Source of the DNA: Peptoniphilus gorbachii
GTDB taxonomy: Bacteria > Bacillota > Clostridia > Tissierellales > Peptoniphilaceae
Direction: 5' to 3'
Length of the DNA: 36,766 bases
Assembly (NCBI RefSeq): GCF_016908115.1
Contig: NZ_JAFBDH010000011.1
Location: 1-36,766, forward strand
The notes beneath the pieces are model-generated. The model was given only the letters and a program-made list of their open reading frames with translations. It was not told the DNA's origin and ran no database searches. Below are positions 16,847-24,717 of this stretch, one piece after another. A program made the position numbers and the translations under genes. The first letter of the stretch is position 1, and each line of letters opens with the position of its first letter.

Positions 16847-17572
16847 ATGATTTATGTATATGACGGAAGTATTGAAGGACTTCTAACAGTTATTTTTGAT
16901 TCTTATAAAGTTTTGGAAGACCTAGATGACATTGTAAAAAAAGATGAGCAAATAAATTTTTTTAAGGACAGAATAAATTGCCTTACAGATATTGAAAAGG
17001 CAGAGCGAGTGAAAAAGTCTGTTATAAAAAATTTTTCCTATTCCTTTTACAATAATATCTTAATGGTTTTTTCTTCCTGCCATGAAAAAAAGGAGCTTGC
17101 CATTGCTAAGACCCTAAAAAAATTATATGTTAAGGGTTCTTATTATCTTGAATCTGCCGATGAAGATGTAATTTTATTTAGAAATATATTAAAAAGAGTT
17201 TCAGGAGAGATTCATTCCTATAAAGGACTTCTCCGTTTTGATGAAATGGATGGATTTTTATTTGCAAAATTTAAGCCAGAAAATGACATCTTGTATTATA
17301 TTTTTAAACACTTTAAGAGAAGACTTGTTAAGGAAAAATTTATTATTGCAGACACAAGGAGAAATCGTGCCGTGATTTATGATGGCGAAAAGGCTGAATT
17401 TTTTGACTATAAAATGACTGATGATTTTAAAATTGAAGATAATTATGTAGAACTTTGGCGAGTTTTTTATGATGCCATTGCCATAAAAGAGCGAAAAAAT
17501 GAAAAACTTAGGACTAAAAATATGCCAAAAAAATATTGGAATAATCTGCCAGAGATAAATAGGTTTAATTAA
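16847..17572 (+). CDS. DUF4130-family putative DNA metabolism protein
   Basis: A 241-residue protein of the TIGR03915/DUF4130 type. It opens 'MIYVYDGSIEGLLTVIFDSY', and the second half holds 'HSYKGLLRF' and 'ILYYIFKHFKRRL' with 'FIIADTRRNRAVIYD' and the C-terminal 'YWNNLPE'. These are the patterns I remember for this family, which is the constant partner of the radical SAM DNA-repair protein. In other bacteria the domain is fused to a UdgX-like uracil-DNA glycosylase; here it stands alone and no glycosylase is nearby. It is the second gene of a two-gene operon, with a GTGAGG site before the ATG. No catalytic mechanism is known. Confidence 0.92.
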   Translation: MIYVYDGSIEGLLTVIFDSYKVLEDLDDIVKKDEQINFFKDRINCLTDIEKAERVKKSVIKNFSYSFYNNILMVFSSCHEKKELAIAKTLKKLYVKGSYYLESADEDVILFRNILKRVSGEIHSYKGLLRFDEMDGFLFAKFKPENDILYYIFKHFKRRLVKEKFIIADTRRNRAVIYDGEKAEFFDYKMTDDFKIEDNYVELWRVFYDAIAIKERKNEKLRTKNMPKKYWNNLPEINRFN

Positions 17573-17602
17573 TTTTTATGGATTTCTCATAAAAAATTTT
17601 TC
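17571..17602 (+). terminator. Weak AT-rich terminator after DUF4130 gene
   Basis: AATTTTTATG (17571-17580) pairs with CATAAAAAATT (17588-17598) with one bulged A, followed by TTTTC. It overlaps the stop codon and is weaker than the others in this window. Confidence 0.45.
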
Positions 17603-17638
17603 TGCTAATTAATGGGTATATGTATTCTGGAGGAAGAG

Positions 17639-18235
17639 ATGGAAAAAAATAGAATCGAAAACTTAAATAAATATATAGAAAAAAATTATCCCAAGGCAGT
17701 TTTTTTAGAATCAAGTGAAATTGAAATGCCAAATTTTTTGCAAAGAGATTTTGAAGCTGGAAAAAACAACTGCACCATTGCAAGCCTTACTAGAATTATA
17801 AATTATTATTATAAGGATTTGGATAGATTTGAAATATATAGTGATGTTTTTAAAATTGCCAAGAACAATGGATACTTCAAGGATTTTGGAACTATTCCTT
17901 TTTTTATTTCTCACATAGCAAATACTTATTTCGCAAAAAATAATTTAAATTTAAAAGCTAGAGGGATTTATCTGGGAAATTTCTATTCTCATGTAAAAGA
18001 AGAAATTGATAATTTTCATCCAGTTATGATGAATCTTGGAAGTGGTTACTATAAGAGACATTCTCTAGTTATTTTTGGCTATTCAATTTATAAATTTAGG
18101 TCAATGAATATAAAATTTTTGCACGTTTATGATGGTTGGAATAAAAGCCCATCCTATATAGATTACAATGACTTAAAGGGTTTTATGAAAATTCCTGTTT
18201 TTTCTTACAATGTTTTTAAGCTTGACTTGGCATAA
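17639..18235 (+). CDS. C39-like (papain-fold) protein, cytoplasmic
   Basis: I choose ATG 17639 because GGAGG lies at 17629-17633; an in-frame ATG at 17612 has no ribosome-binding site. About 198 residues. A cysteine in 'NNCTIASLTRIINYY' near 41, a histidine in 'KRHSLVIFGY' near 143 and an aspartate in 'VYDGW' near 165 give the Cys-His-Asp order of C39/papain-like peptidases and of standalone C39-like_2 proteins. There is no signal peptide or ABC transporter, so it is not a bacteriocin-leader transporter. Substrate unknown. It follows the DNA-repair pair closely but may have separate transcription. Confidence 0.6.
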   Translation: MEKNRIENLNKYIEKNYPKAVFLESSEIEMPNFLQRDFEAGKNNCTIASLTRIINYYYKDLDRFEIYSDVFKIAKNNGYFKDFGTIPFFISHIANTYFAKNNLNLKARGIYLGNFYSHVKEEIDNFHPVMMNLGSGYYKRHSLVIFGYSIYKFRSMNIKFLHVYDGWNKSPSYIDYNDLKGFMKIPVFSYNVFKLDLA

Positions 18236-18278
18236 AAAATATAATAAAGTTTATGTCTAAAAGAAAAAGGTGATGTAA

Positions 18279-18980
18279 ATGGAAAGATCTTATTTAAAAT
18301 TTTTAGTTTCTGAGCTAATTTTTGTAAAAGAAGACACTTTAATAAACTTAATTCCAAAAACCTATGAGAGATATGGCGAAATTTTTGGTGAGCTAGAAAA
18401 CTATGTAGACACTTTAAATTTAAATATTAGAAAAATTAGAAGAAATATTAAACTTTTGGACAAATTTTCTCCAGAAGATGCAAAAAATAAAGCTGAGGAA
18501 GAATTTGAAAGAGAGTTTAAAGATTTAGAATTAGAAAATAAAGAAAAGTACTCACAAAAAACTGAAATTGTTATTTCTGATGAAAAAAGAAAGGAAATAG
18601 AGGATATTTTTAGAGAAGTAATTTTTTATTACAGTCCAAGCCTAAATGATTTTCCAGTGGGAGAATTTGAAAGGGCAGAGGAACTTTTTAAAAACTGTGA
18701 TGAAGATGGTCTTTTAGAATTTTTAACGATAGAAAGACCAAGGGAACTTGATATAAGTAGTGAAAAATTACAATTTAAAAGAGAAGATTTGGAAATAGAA
18801 ATTTCCATGATCTTTGATAGATTTCCCTTAAATCAACTTGATATGTTAGATGATAAAGATGCAATTGATTTTAATTTAAAGCGTCTAAAAAATGTCTACG
18901 AAGAGTATCAAGAAATTTATGGAGGTCTTTTAGAAGAATTAAATTTAAAAATAGCAGAAAAATATTTACCCCGCAACTAA
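18279..18980 (+). CDS. Degenerate J-like protein, paralogue of the gene at 7518
   Basis: A 233-residue charged, helical protein. By eye it follows the 7518-8324 protein along its length: 'EIFGELENY' near 35 matches 'LIFGSLEYR'; 'ISDEKRKEIEDIFREV' matches 'LSDEDSKFLKKTYKNI'; 'AEELFKNCDEDGLLEFL' matches 'ATEAYKDGDIASLEII'; the C-terminal coiled coils also align. At the position of the HPD triad it reads Ser119-Pro120-Ser121, so the DnaK-activating loop is lost. It may bind a client or the other paralogue without recruiting DnaK. The start ATG 18279 has AAAAGGTGATG upstream. There is no HIRAN gene next to it. The family call is my alignment by eye and is moderately sure. Confidence 0.6.
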   Translation: MERSYLKFLVSELIFVKEDTLINLIPKTYERYGEIFGELENYVDTLNLNIRKIRRNIKLLDKFSPEDAKNKAEEEFEREFKDLELENKEKYSQKTEIVISDEKRKEIEDIFREVIFYYSPSLNDFPVGEFERAEELFKNCDEDGLLEFLTIERPRELDISSEKLQFKREDLEIEISMIFDRFPLNQLDMLDDKDAIDFNLKRLKNVYEEYQEIYGGLLEELNLKIAEKYLPRN

Positions 18981-18990
18981 GACGGGGTAA
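18966..18990. terminator. Bidirectional terminator
   Basis: TTACCCCG (18966-18973) pairs with CGGGGTAA (18983-18990), with the preceding gene's stop codon in the loop. T-rich sequence follows on both sides, so it can end both the plus-strand gene and the minus-strand PAP2 gene. Confidence 0.85.
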
Positions 18991-18992
18991 TT

Positions 18993-19511
18993 TTATTTTT
19001 TTATTTTTAAAATCTTCTTAGTAATTTTTCTTGCAAAGTATGCTGAAATTATTCCAAGAATTAATCCAGCGATTATATCACTTGGATAGTGTACAAAGAG
19101 ATACATCCTTGAAAAGGCAATAAGTCCTGCCAAAATTAGAGCAAGGGAGCCTCTTTTTTTGTTGTAAAAATACATTACAGAGGCAGCTGCAAAGGATGAA
19201 CCAGTGTGTCCTGATGGGAAAGAAAAATCCCTAGGTTCTTTTATTAAAATACTTACATCGTCAATTGTAAAGGGTCTTGGTCTTGCAATTATTGGCTTTA
19301 AAATTAAAAGACCAAAGACAGAAAAAATAATTAGAGCAAGAGCAATAGTAAAGCCCTCTCTCTTTAATTTATTTTTATTTTGAAATAGCAAATATATGGT
19401 AGCTATTATCCAAATAAAACCTCCATTTCCCAGTTTTGTTATGAAAATCATAATAAAATTTAAAAAAGGTGAGTGGAGTAATTGAAGCGACTCTAAAAAT
19501 TTTAATTCCAT
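18993..19511 (-). CDS. PAP2-family membrane phosphatase
   Basis: A 172-residue integral membrane protein with about five helices. All three PAP2 signature motifs are present: 'KPIIARPRP' near 73-81, 'PSGH' near 99-102 and 'SRMYLFVHYPSD' near 137-148. These supply the Lys/Arg, Ser-Gly-His and Arg/His catalytic residues. Such enzymes dephosphorylate undecaprenyl pyrophosphate or other lipid phosphates at the outer face of the membrane. Its start lies within two bases of the stop of the upstream LysR gene, so the two share a transcript; no clear ribosome-binding site precedes the ATG, which suggests translational coupling. Confidence 0.92.
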   Translation of the reverse strand: MELKFLESLQLLHSPFLNFIMIFITKLGNGGFIWIIATIYLLFQNKNKLKREGFTIALALIIFSVFGLLILKPIIARPRPFTIDDVSILIKEPRDFSFPSGHTGSSFAAASVMYFYNKKRGSLALILAGLIAFSRMYLFVHYPSDIIAGLILGIISAYFARKITKKILKIKK

Positions 19512-19512
19512 A

Positions 19513-20385
19513 TTATTTTTTACTAAACTTATTCTTTACAAAATTCACAAAATTTTTCAAATTCTTTTTGAGGAAAGCATCATTATGGTAAACCAAGTAA
19601 TAAGTCCTCTTAATAGAAATATCAGATAATCTGTGTTTTACTAATTCATTGTCGCTAAAAGTTGAACTTGCGCCAATGGAAAGTGCATCAGTATTTTTTA
19701 CAATATTAAGAACCATATCCTTATTTTGGCAAATAAATTTTAAATCTATTGGTATACTTTTTTCACGAAGATAATTTAAAAGTATTTTTTTAGAGTAATC
19801 ATCTAAATCGCCAAGGACAAATTTTTTGTTTTTTAAATCTTCTGCTTCCAGTACATCTTTATCATTGATAGAAGAATTTTTTGAAGAAATTATAAAAATT
19901 TCATCTTCAAAGAAAGGCTCAGCTGAATTATTTTCAACGCCTATATCGCCATCAAGAATGGCAAGATTTATAATACCAGCATTTAATTTTTGAATTATTT
20001 TTTCGCGAGAGTCAACATAAACTCTTATGCTGACGTCATCTTTCTTTTCTTCATACTCATCAATTATTTCAAGTAAAAATTGAGAGCTAAAGTTTGAGCT
20101 AACGCCAAGATTTATATTGTGAGCTGTAGAAGAACTTTGCAAAAAAATAACAGTTTCTTCAAATTGTTCTAAAATATTTTGGGCAAAATCATAAAGCCTT
20201 AAGCCAACATCAGTTATGTACAATTTTTTAGAAACCCTATCGAACAATTTTACATTGTATTCATTTTCTATTTGAGAAATTGCATGGGAGACAGTGGGCT
20301 GCGAAATTTCTAAATTTTTTGCAGCATTTGACATATTCTTCGCCTTGACAACTTCTATAAATATTTCCAAATCCCTTATTGTCAT
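19513..20385 (-). CDS. LysR-family transcriptional regulator
   Basis: I choose ATG 20385 ('MTIRDLEIFIEVV') because a strong AAGGAGG lies just upstream; 35 further in-frame codons extend beyond it without a site. About 290 residues. The N-terminal winged HTH (about 1-65) contains 'NMSNAAKNLEISQPTVSHAI' at about 16-35. The substrate-binding domain follows (about 90-285). LysR proteins usually control a divergent gene, but here the neighbour beyond is convergent and the downstream gene is PAP2 phosphatase, in an operon with it. The effector is unknown. Confidence 0.92.
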   Translation of the reverse strand: MTIRDLEIFIEVVKAKNMSNAAKNLEISQPTVSHAISQIENEYNVKLFDRVSKKLYITDVGLRLYDFAQNILEQFEETVIFLQSSSTAHNINLGVSSNFSSQFLLEIIDEYEEKKDDVSIRVYVDSREKIIQKLNAGIINLAILDGDIGVENNSAEPFFEDEIFIISSKNSSINDKDVLEAEDLKNKKFVLGDLDDYSKKILLNYLREKSIPIDLKFICQNKDMVLNIVKNTDALSIGASSTFSDNELVKHRLSDISIKRTYYLVYHNDAFLKKNLKNFVNFVKNKFSKK

Positions 20386-20524
20386 ATTAACCTCCTTTAA
20401 GTTTATTCTATTATTATTTTTAATAAAAATCAAGAAATATAGAAAAAAGGTTATAACTTTATTTTCGGATTGCATGTAAGAAAAGCCCAAAATAAAGGCA
20501 TTTATCAGTATAAAAAACTACTAA

Positions 20525-20560
20525 TAAAAAAATAGACAGAATATAAGACTTCTGTCTATC
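20525..20560 (-). terminator. Terminator of MBOAT/SGNH operon
   Basis: ATAGACAGAA (20532-20541) pairs perfectly with TTCTGTCTAT (20550-20559). On the minus strand it is followed by a run of T (A run at 20526-20532 on the plus strand) and overlaps the stop codon of the SGNH gene. Confidence 0.88.
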
Positions 20561-21587
20561 AAGATTTATTTATATCGTAAGTTTTTATCTTATCAAGCCA
20601 AGCCTTGTCATTAGCTAGATTTTCTTGAAAAATGCCTTCCCTTTTCATATAATCTATAAAAAATAAATTAAACTTTTCTGCGCCCTTAACATTTAAATGA
20701 TGGGGATCATAAAAATCACCCTTGGTCAAATTCATATCATCAAAAAATTTGTTGAAGTCTATAAATCTTGCACCCTTATTTTCTAATTCTTTCTCAATAT
20801 AAGTAATATTATCTCTATATAAATCTTTATCGTAAACTGGAGTCTTTACAAAAAATAATTCCACTCCATTTTTATGGGCAAGGTCAATTATTTCATCAAA
20901 GGCACTTAGATTTTCTTTAAGAAAAGATTCTTTATTAAAGGAACTAATAGACTTTAAGTATTTACTTAAATCTTCAGCTTGATTATTTTTAAATTTTTCA
21001 CTTTGACCCTTTAAAAGCACATAGCCCTTTAAGTAATCACTATAAGATTTTTTATCAAAATTATAATCTTCATCCTTTAACTCATTCCACCTGCTGTGAT
21101 AGGCAACAAGAGGTAGGATTGCTTGTGCCTTAAATTCCATGGGCACTTTTTTTATAACCATTTCTATTTTATTTTTTGAAAAAGGAAAATAATCGCTGTA
21201 AGAATTTACGACGCTAAAGGATTCTTTATCTTTATAAATAGAACCCTGAATATCTACAAATATTACACTTGGATTTTTTCTTTTTAGAGCTTCTTTTACA
21301 TAGGATGCAGAAATTTTTAAAGGTTGACTTTGTGAAGAAAGCACGTAAGATTTCACGCCAGTCTTTTCATAAATTAGGAGGGGTTCAAAAGAACAGTAGC
21401 TGTGGCTTGTTCCAAAAAACATGGCATTATAATCTTCCCTTTCGTTAAAAAATCCGCCAATTTTATTGCCCATGTCCCACGGTTTTGCAAGGGATTTTCT
21501 AATAAATAAATTATTTAGTTCTAGGACGCCAAAAATTATTATGGCAATAAATATTATTGATTTTAAAATTTTTAGAATTTTTTTCAT
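20559..21587 (-). CDS. Membrane-anchored SGNH-type acyltransferase/esterase (AlgX/DltD-like)
   Basis: A 342-residue protein with one N-terminal helix (about 9-23), then an extracytoplasmic domain. 'FFGTSHSYCSF' at about 57-67 supplies the nucleophile Ser61; 'DPHHLN' at 294-299 supplies Asp294 and His297, the SGNH catalytic pair. This order matches AlgX/AlgJ and DltD-like proteins that pair with MBOAT acyltransferases to acylate extracellular polymers. It begins eight bases after the MBOAT gene, with an AGGTGATAAA site, so it is co-transcribed. A likely job is moving acetyl groups from the MBOAT protein to a surface polysaccharide. The substrate is not visible. Confidence 0.87.
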   Translation of the reverse strand: MKKILKILKSIIFIAIIIFGVLELNNLFIRKSLAKPWDMGNKIGGFFNEREDYNAMFFGTSHSYCSFEPLLIYEKTGVKSYVLSSQSQPLKISASYVKEALKRKNPSVIFVDIQGSIYKDKESFSVVNSYSDYFPFSKNKIEMVIKKVPMEFKAQAILPLVAYHSRWNELKDEDYNFDKKSYSDYLKGYVLLKGQSEKFKNNQAEDLSKYLKSISSFNKESFLKENLSAFDEIIDLAHKNGVELFFVKTPVYDKDLYRDNITYIEKELENKGARFIDFNKFFDDMNLTKGDFYDPHHLNVKGAEKFNLFFIDYMKREGIFQENLANDKAWLDKIKTYDINKS

Positions 21588-21595
21588 TTTATCAC

Positions 21596-23035
21596 CTAGA
21601 ACTGAAAATAAATAAAGGCAGATTCAGAAAACTCTGGACCATAGACACCGAAAATTATTATTGCAAAAATAAAGGCAAAGTAAATTAGCCATCTTATAGG
21701 AAGAATTATTTTTAAAACTTTTTCAGCTAAATTTATCTTATTGTATTTTAATAAATCAAAGACAAATAAAATAATTATTCCAATTATAAGTGGATAAATA
21801 TTTGAAATGCCAAAGGAAGTCTTAGAAAGATCCTCCATTATATTTAAAGATCTTGGATTATTTATTATTGCAAGAAGATATTCATTGCCATGATGAATAT
21901 TTTCTGACCTGAAATAAATAAAGGCAAAGACAACAATTATAAAAGTAAGGATTCGTCTAAGAGTATCAAGTAAAATATTTTTTCTTCTTGATTTTTTATT
22001 AATTCCAAAAATATTTTCAAGGACATTGAAAATGCCATGGATAAGACCCCAAAGGACAAAGGAAAGATCTGCCCCATGCCAAAGTCCACTTACCAGAAAG
22101 ACAAGGATTAAATTAAAATATTTTCTTAGTTTTCCTTTTCTATTGCCGCCAAGGGGAATGTAGAGATAGTCTTTAAACCAAGTGGAAAGGGAAATATGCC
22201 ATCTTCTCCAAAATTCTGTAATGGATTTAGATAAAAGTGGCTCCTTAAAATTATCCATAAGATCAATGCCAAGTATTTTAGCAGACCCTTTTGCCATAAT
22301 TGAATAAGAATAAAAGTCGCAATAAATTTGAAGGGTAAATAAAATTCCGGAAATAATTAAAATTTCTCGGGAAAAATTTTTGTAATTTCCAAAAACTTCA
22401 TTGACGAGGATGGCTGCCCTATCGGCAATTATTAATTTTAAAAACATTCCATAAAAAAATAAAATTAGTCCTCTTACTAAATTGTCATAGGAAAATTTTT
22501 TGGGATTTTTTATTTGTGGCAGTAAATTTACACTTCTTTCAATTGGTCCAGCAACAAGTTGGGGGAAAAAAGAAACAAAAAGTGCATAGTCAATAAAATT
22601 TTCTTCTGCCCTTATATCTTTTCTATAGACATCAATTGTGTAGCCAAGAGCCTGAAAAGTGTAAAAGGAAATCCCCACAGGAAGGAGGACATCTATTGCA
22701 ATATTAAAATTTTTGCCAGATAAATTATTTAATAAATCTGCAAAAAAATTAAAGTATTTAAAGACAAAAAGTATTCCTAAGTTTATAAAAAAGCAAAAAA
22801 ATACAGCAAGCTTCATTTTTTTTATATGCCCTCTGTTTTTTTCAATATAAATTCCCGTTATATAGGTTATAAATATTGAAAAGAGCATTAGGAAGGTGTA
22901 TTTCACATTCCAAAAACTATAAAAGCTGAGACTTGCTAAGAGCAAAAATATATTTTTGAATTTTTTGCCCAACAAATTGTAAATAATTACAACTATTGGC
23001 AAAAATATTAAATATTCAAGTGAATTAAAAAGCAT
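21596..23035 (-). CDS. MBOAT-family membrane O-acyltransferase (AlgI/PatA-like)
   Basis: I choose ATG 23035 ('MLFNSLEYLIFLPIV'), 4 codons inside the longest frame, because GGAGG lies at 23041-23045 upstream. About 479 residues with some ten helices. Typical features: 'LPVGISFYTFQAL' near 118-130, 'FPQLVAGPIER' near 157-167, 'EFWRRWHISLSTWFKDYLY' near 274-292 and the catalytic 'SGLWHGADLSF' with His320. These match AlgI-type enzymes that carry acyl groups across the membrane. The SGNH partner follows. The ribosome-binding site lies inside a strong hairpin, so translation may be regulated. Confidence 0.95.
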   Translation of the reverse strand: MLFNSLEYLIFLPIVVIIYNLLGKKFKNIFLLLASLSFYSFWNVKYTFLMLFSIFITYITGIYIEKNRGHIKKMKLAVFFCFFINLGILFVFKYFNFFADLLNNLSGKNFNIAIDVLLPVGISFYTFQALGYTIDVYRKDIRAEENFIDYALFVSFFPQLVAGPIERSVNLLPQIKNPKKFSYDNLVRGLILFFYGMFLKLIIADRAAILVNEVFGNYKNFSREILIISGILFTLQIYCDFYSYSIMAKGSAKILGIDLMDNFKEPLLSKSITEFWRRWHISLSTWFKDYLYIPLGGNRKGKLRKYFNLILVFLVSGLWHGADLSFVLWGLIHGIFNVLENIFGINKKSRRKNILLDTLRRILTFIIVVFAFIYFRSENIHHGNEYLLAIINNPRSLNIMEDLSKTSFGISNIYPLIIGIIILFVFDLLKYNKINLAEKVLKIILPIRWLIYFAFIFAIIIFGVYGPEFSESAFIYFQF

Positions 23036-23036
23036 A

Positions 23037-23080
23037 AAATCCTCCAATCATCTTATAATATAGCAAATGATGGAGGATTT
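23037..23080 (-). promoter_or_regulatory. Hairpin that covers the MBOAT ribosome-binding site
   Basis: On the mRNA, AAATCCTCCATCAT (plus positions 23080-23067) can pair with ATGATTGGAGGATTT (23051-23037), a 14-pair stem with one bulge and a 15-base loop. The GGAGG ribosome-binding site (23045-23041) is wholly inside the stem, directly before the ATG at 23035. It lies between the araC-type gene and the MBOAT gene. T-rich sequence follows, so it may also work as a partial terminator. Confidence 0.55.
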
Positions 23081-23090
23081 CAATAAAATA

Positions 23091-23726
23091 TTATTTACTT
23101 AATAGGCTAATTTTGTACTCTCTAGGAGTTTTTCCAGTGTATTTTTTAAAAGTCATAGTAAAATGTGGTTGTGAGGAAAATCCACATTCATAACTTATGT
23201 ATTCTAAAGTCTTTTTGTTTTCTAAAAGAAGTTTTTTTGCCCTATTTGTCTTTAAAGTATTTAGATATTGGCAAAAAGTGAAACCAGTTTCTTCTTTAAA
23301 TAGGGAACAAAGATAATTTTTAGATAGATGAAGTTTTTCAGCCAAATCTTCTAAATTCAAACCTAAAGTGTATTCTTTATTTATAATTTTTAGGGCTTTA
23401 TCAATAATTTCGTTTCTTGAAAAATCCATTTCGTCAAGAAGAGAATTGGCATAGCCTTCTATTAAATCTTTTGCAATAAATTTAAGATCATTTTTATCCA
23501 AGACCTCATTTAATTTTAAAGTATAATTATCGTGTAGATCCCTTAAATCTTTATTGTATGTAATTAAAAAATATGTATAAAGAAAAGTATTTAAGTCATC
23601 AATTTGCTTTTTCATATCTTGAAGACTTTCCTTTAGTGAGTTTTTTGAAATATCTTCAAAAAGTTCATGAGCACAAGTTATACATTCAGGCTTTGCCTTC
23701 TCTGCAATAGTAAGATAGTTTGTCAT
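23091..23726 (-). CDS. AraC-family transcriptional regulator
   Basis: A 211-residue protein. The start ATG 23726 has AAAGGAGAAATT upstream. The C-terminal half (about 110-211) holds both AraC helix-turn-helix motifs: 'NLEDLAEKLHLSKNYLCSLF' near 125-144 and 'LEYISYECGFSSQPHFTMTF' near 174-193, ending 'KKYTGKTPREY'. The N-terminal 100 residues are a helical domain unlike the cupin of AraC itself, so the sensed signal is unknown. It lies 55 bases upstream of the MBOAT/SGNH genes in the same direction and probably controls or accompanies them. Confidence 0.93.
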   Translation of the reverse strand: MTNYLTIAEKAKPECITCAHELFEDISKNSLKESLQDMKKQIDDLNTFLYTYFLITYNKDLRDLHDNYTLKLNEVLDKNDLKFIAKDLIEGYANSLLDEMDFSRNEIIDKALKIINKEYTLGLNLEDLAEKLHLSKNYLCSLFKEETGFTFCQYLNTLKTNRAKKLLLENKKTLEYISYECGFSSQPHFTMTFKKYTGKTPREYKISLLSK

Positions 23727-24093
23727 AATTTCTCCTTTTAAATTTTTAAATTATATTTTATGTTTAGTTTTTTTTGTCTATTTTTTTAAATTTTGATATG
23801 TATTATCTTTAAGACAATTATATGATAAATGATACCAAATATCAACTAAAAATTTATAATATTTTTGCAATTTTAGACTTTTTGTTGTAATATATTGTCC
23901 TTGCGAAAATTTATTAATTATATAGATAAAAAATTTATTAAGGAAAAATATAAAAAATTTATTAATGAGAAAATAAAAAACTTGCTAATAATAAGAAAAA
24001 AATTAAAAAAATAAATTAATTTATATGGCAAAATTAGTATAAATATGTGTCAATTTTTTTTAAATAGAATATAATGAAAGGGGAGGGATAACT
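23727..24093. repeat. Intergenic region with 24-base-spaced tandem repeats
   Basis: These 367 bases separate the divergent araC-type and nnrE genes. Three copies of AAAATTTATTAA start exactly 24 bases apart, at 23906, 23930 and 23954. A fourth, weaker copy (AAAACTTGCTAA) starts at 23977. The remaining sequence is AT-rich and holds the nnrE promoter (see separate entry). The exact spacing suggests iteron-like protein sites, although AT-rich DNA weakens the argument. Confidence 0.45.
24047..24075 (+). promoter_or_regulatory. Promoter of nnrE-MATE operon
   Basis: GTGTCA (24047-24052) and a perfect TATAAT (24070-24075), 17 bases apart. The start codon lies 18 bases after the -10 box, preceded by GGGGAGGG. 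Confidence 0.5.
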
Positions 24094-24717
24094 GTGACAA
24101 TTTCAAAGAATAAAATGATTGAACTTGAAAAGAGAACAATAGAAGAATTTAAAATTGATTCTCTTATTTTAATGGAAAATGCAGGAATGGGAATTTTTCG
24201 TGAAATTAATCAGTATGATTCCTTTACGATAATTTGCGGTAAGGGAAATAACGGCGGTGACGGACTTGTCATTGCAAGACATTTAATTCTAAGTGGAAAA
24301 ATTGTTGAAGTTTTTGTAGTTGGCGACAAAGAAAGCCAAGAATTTTCCAAAAATTTAGAAATAATAGAAAAACTTACAGATGTAAAATATATAAAAGACA
24401 ATAATTTTGACGAATTAATTGAATCCATTGAAGTAAATGAAATTACTGTAGACGCAATTTTTGGCACAGGACTTAATAGAAAATTAAATAAATTTTATAG
24501 ATCTTTAATTGATGCAATAAATCTTCATGGAAATTATGTAATTGCAGTGGACATACCTTCTGGCATGGACGCAGATACGGGAGAAGAATACGGCAACTGT
24601 GTGGCATGTAATGTTACCTACGCAATATCCGATATAAAAAAGGGAGAGCTTCTAAATAGCAATGTAGGAGAGCTTAAAAAAATATATATTGGCATTGTGA
24701 GGTACAAAGATGAGTAA
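24094..24717 (+). CDS. nnrE: NAD(P)H-hydrate epimerase (YjeF N-terminal type), standalone
   Basis: A 207-residue cytoplasmic enzyme. The start is GTG 24094 with a GGGGAGGG site. It shows 'LMENAG' near 27-32, the YjeF_N glycine motif 'CGKGNNGGDGLVIARH' near 48-63, then 'VDAIFGTGL' and 'VAVDIPSGMDADTGE'-like segments near 120-160. It would convert R-NADHX/NADPHX to the S-form for repair. Many bacteria fuse this domain to the ADP-dependent dehydratase NnrD, but this protein ends after the epimerase and no nnrD is in the window. The stop overlaps the start of the MATE gene by eight bases, so the two are coupled. Confidence 0.92.
   Translation: MTISKNKMIELEKRTIEEFKIDSLILMENAGMGIFREINQYDSFTIICGKGNNGGDGLVIARHLILSGKIVEVFVVGDKESQEFSKNLEIIEKLTDVKYIKDNNFDELIESIEVNEITVDAIFGTGLNRKLNKFYRSLIDAINLHGNYVIAVDIPSGMDADTGEEYGNCVACNVTYAISDIKKGELLNSNVGELKKIYIGIVRYKDE

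Noticed and set aside
23906-23988. A CRISPR array
   Set aside because: The repeats are only 12 bases, AT-rich and without unique spacers or cas genes.
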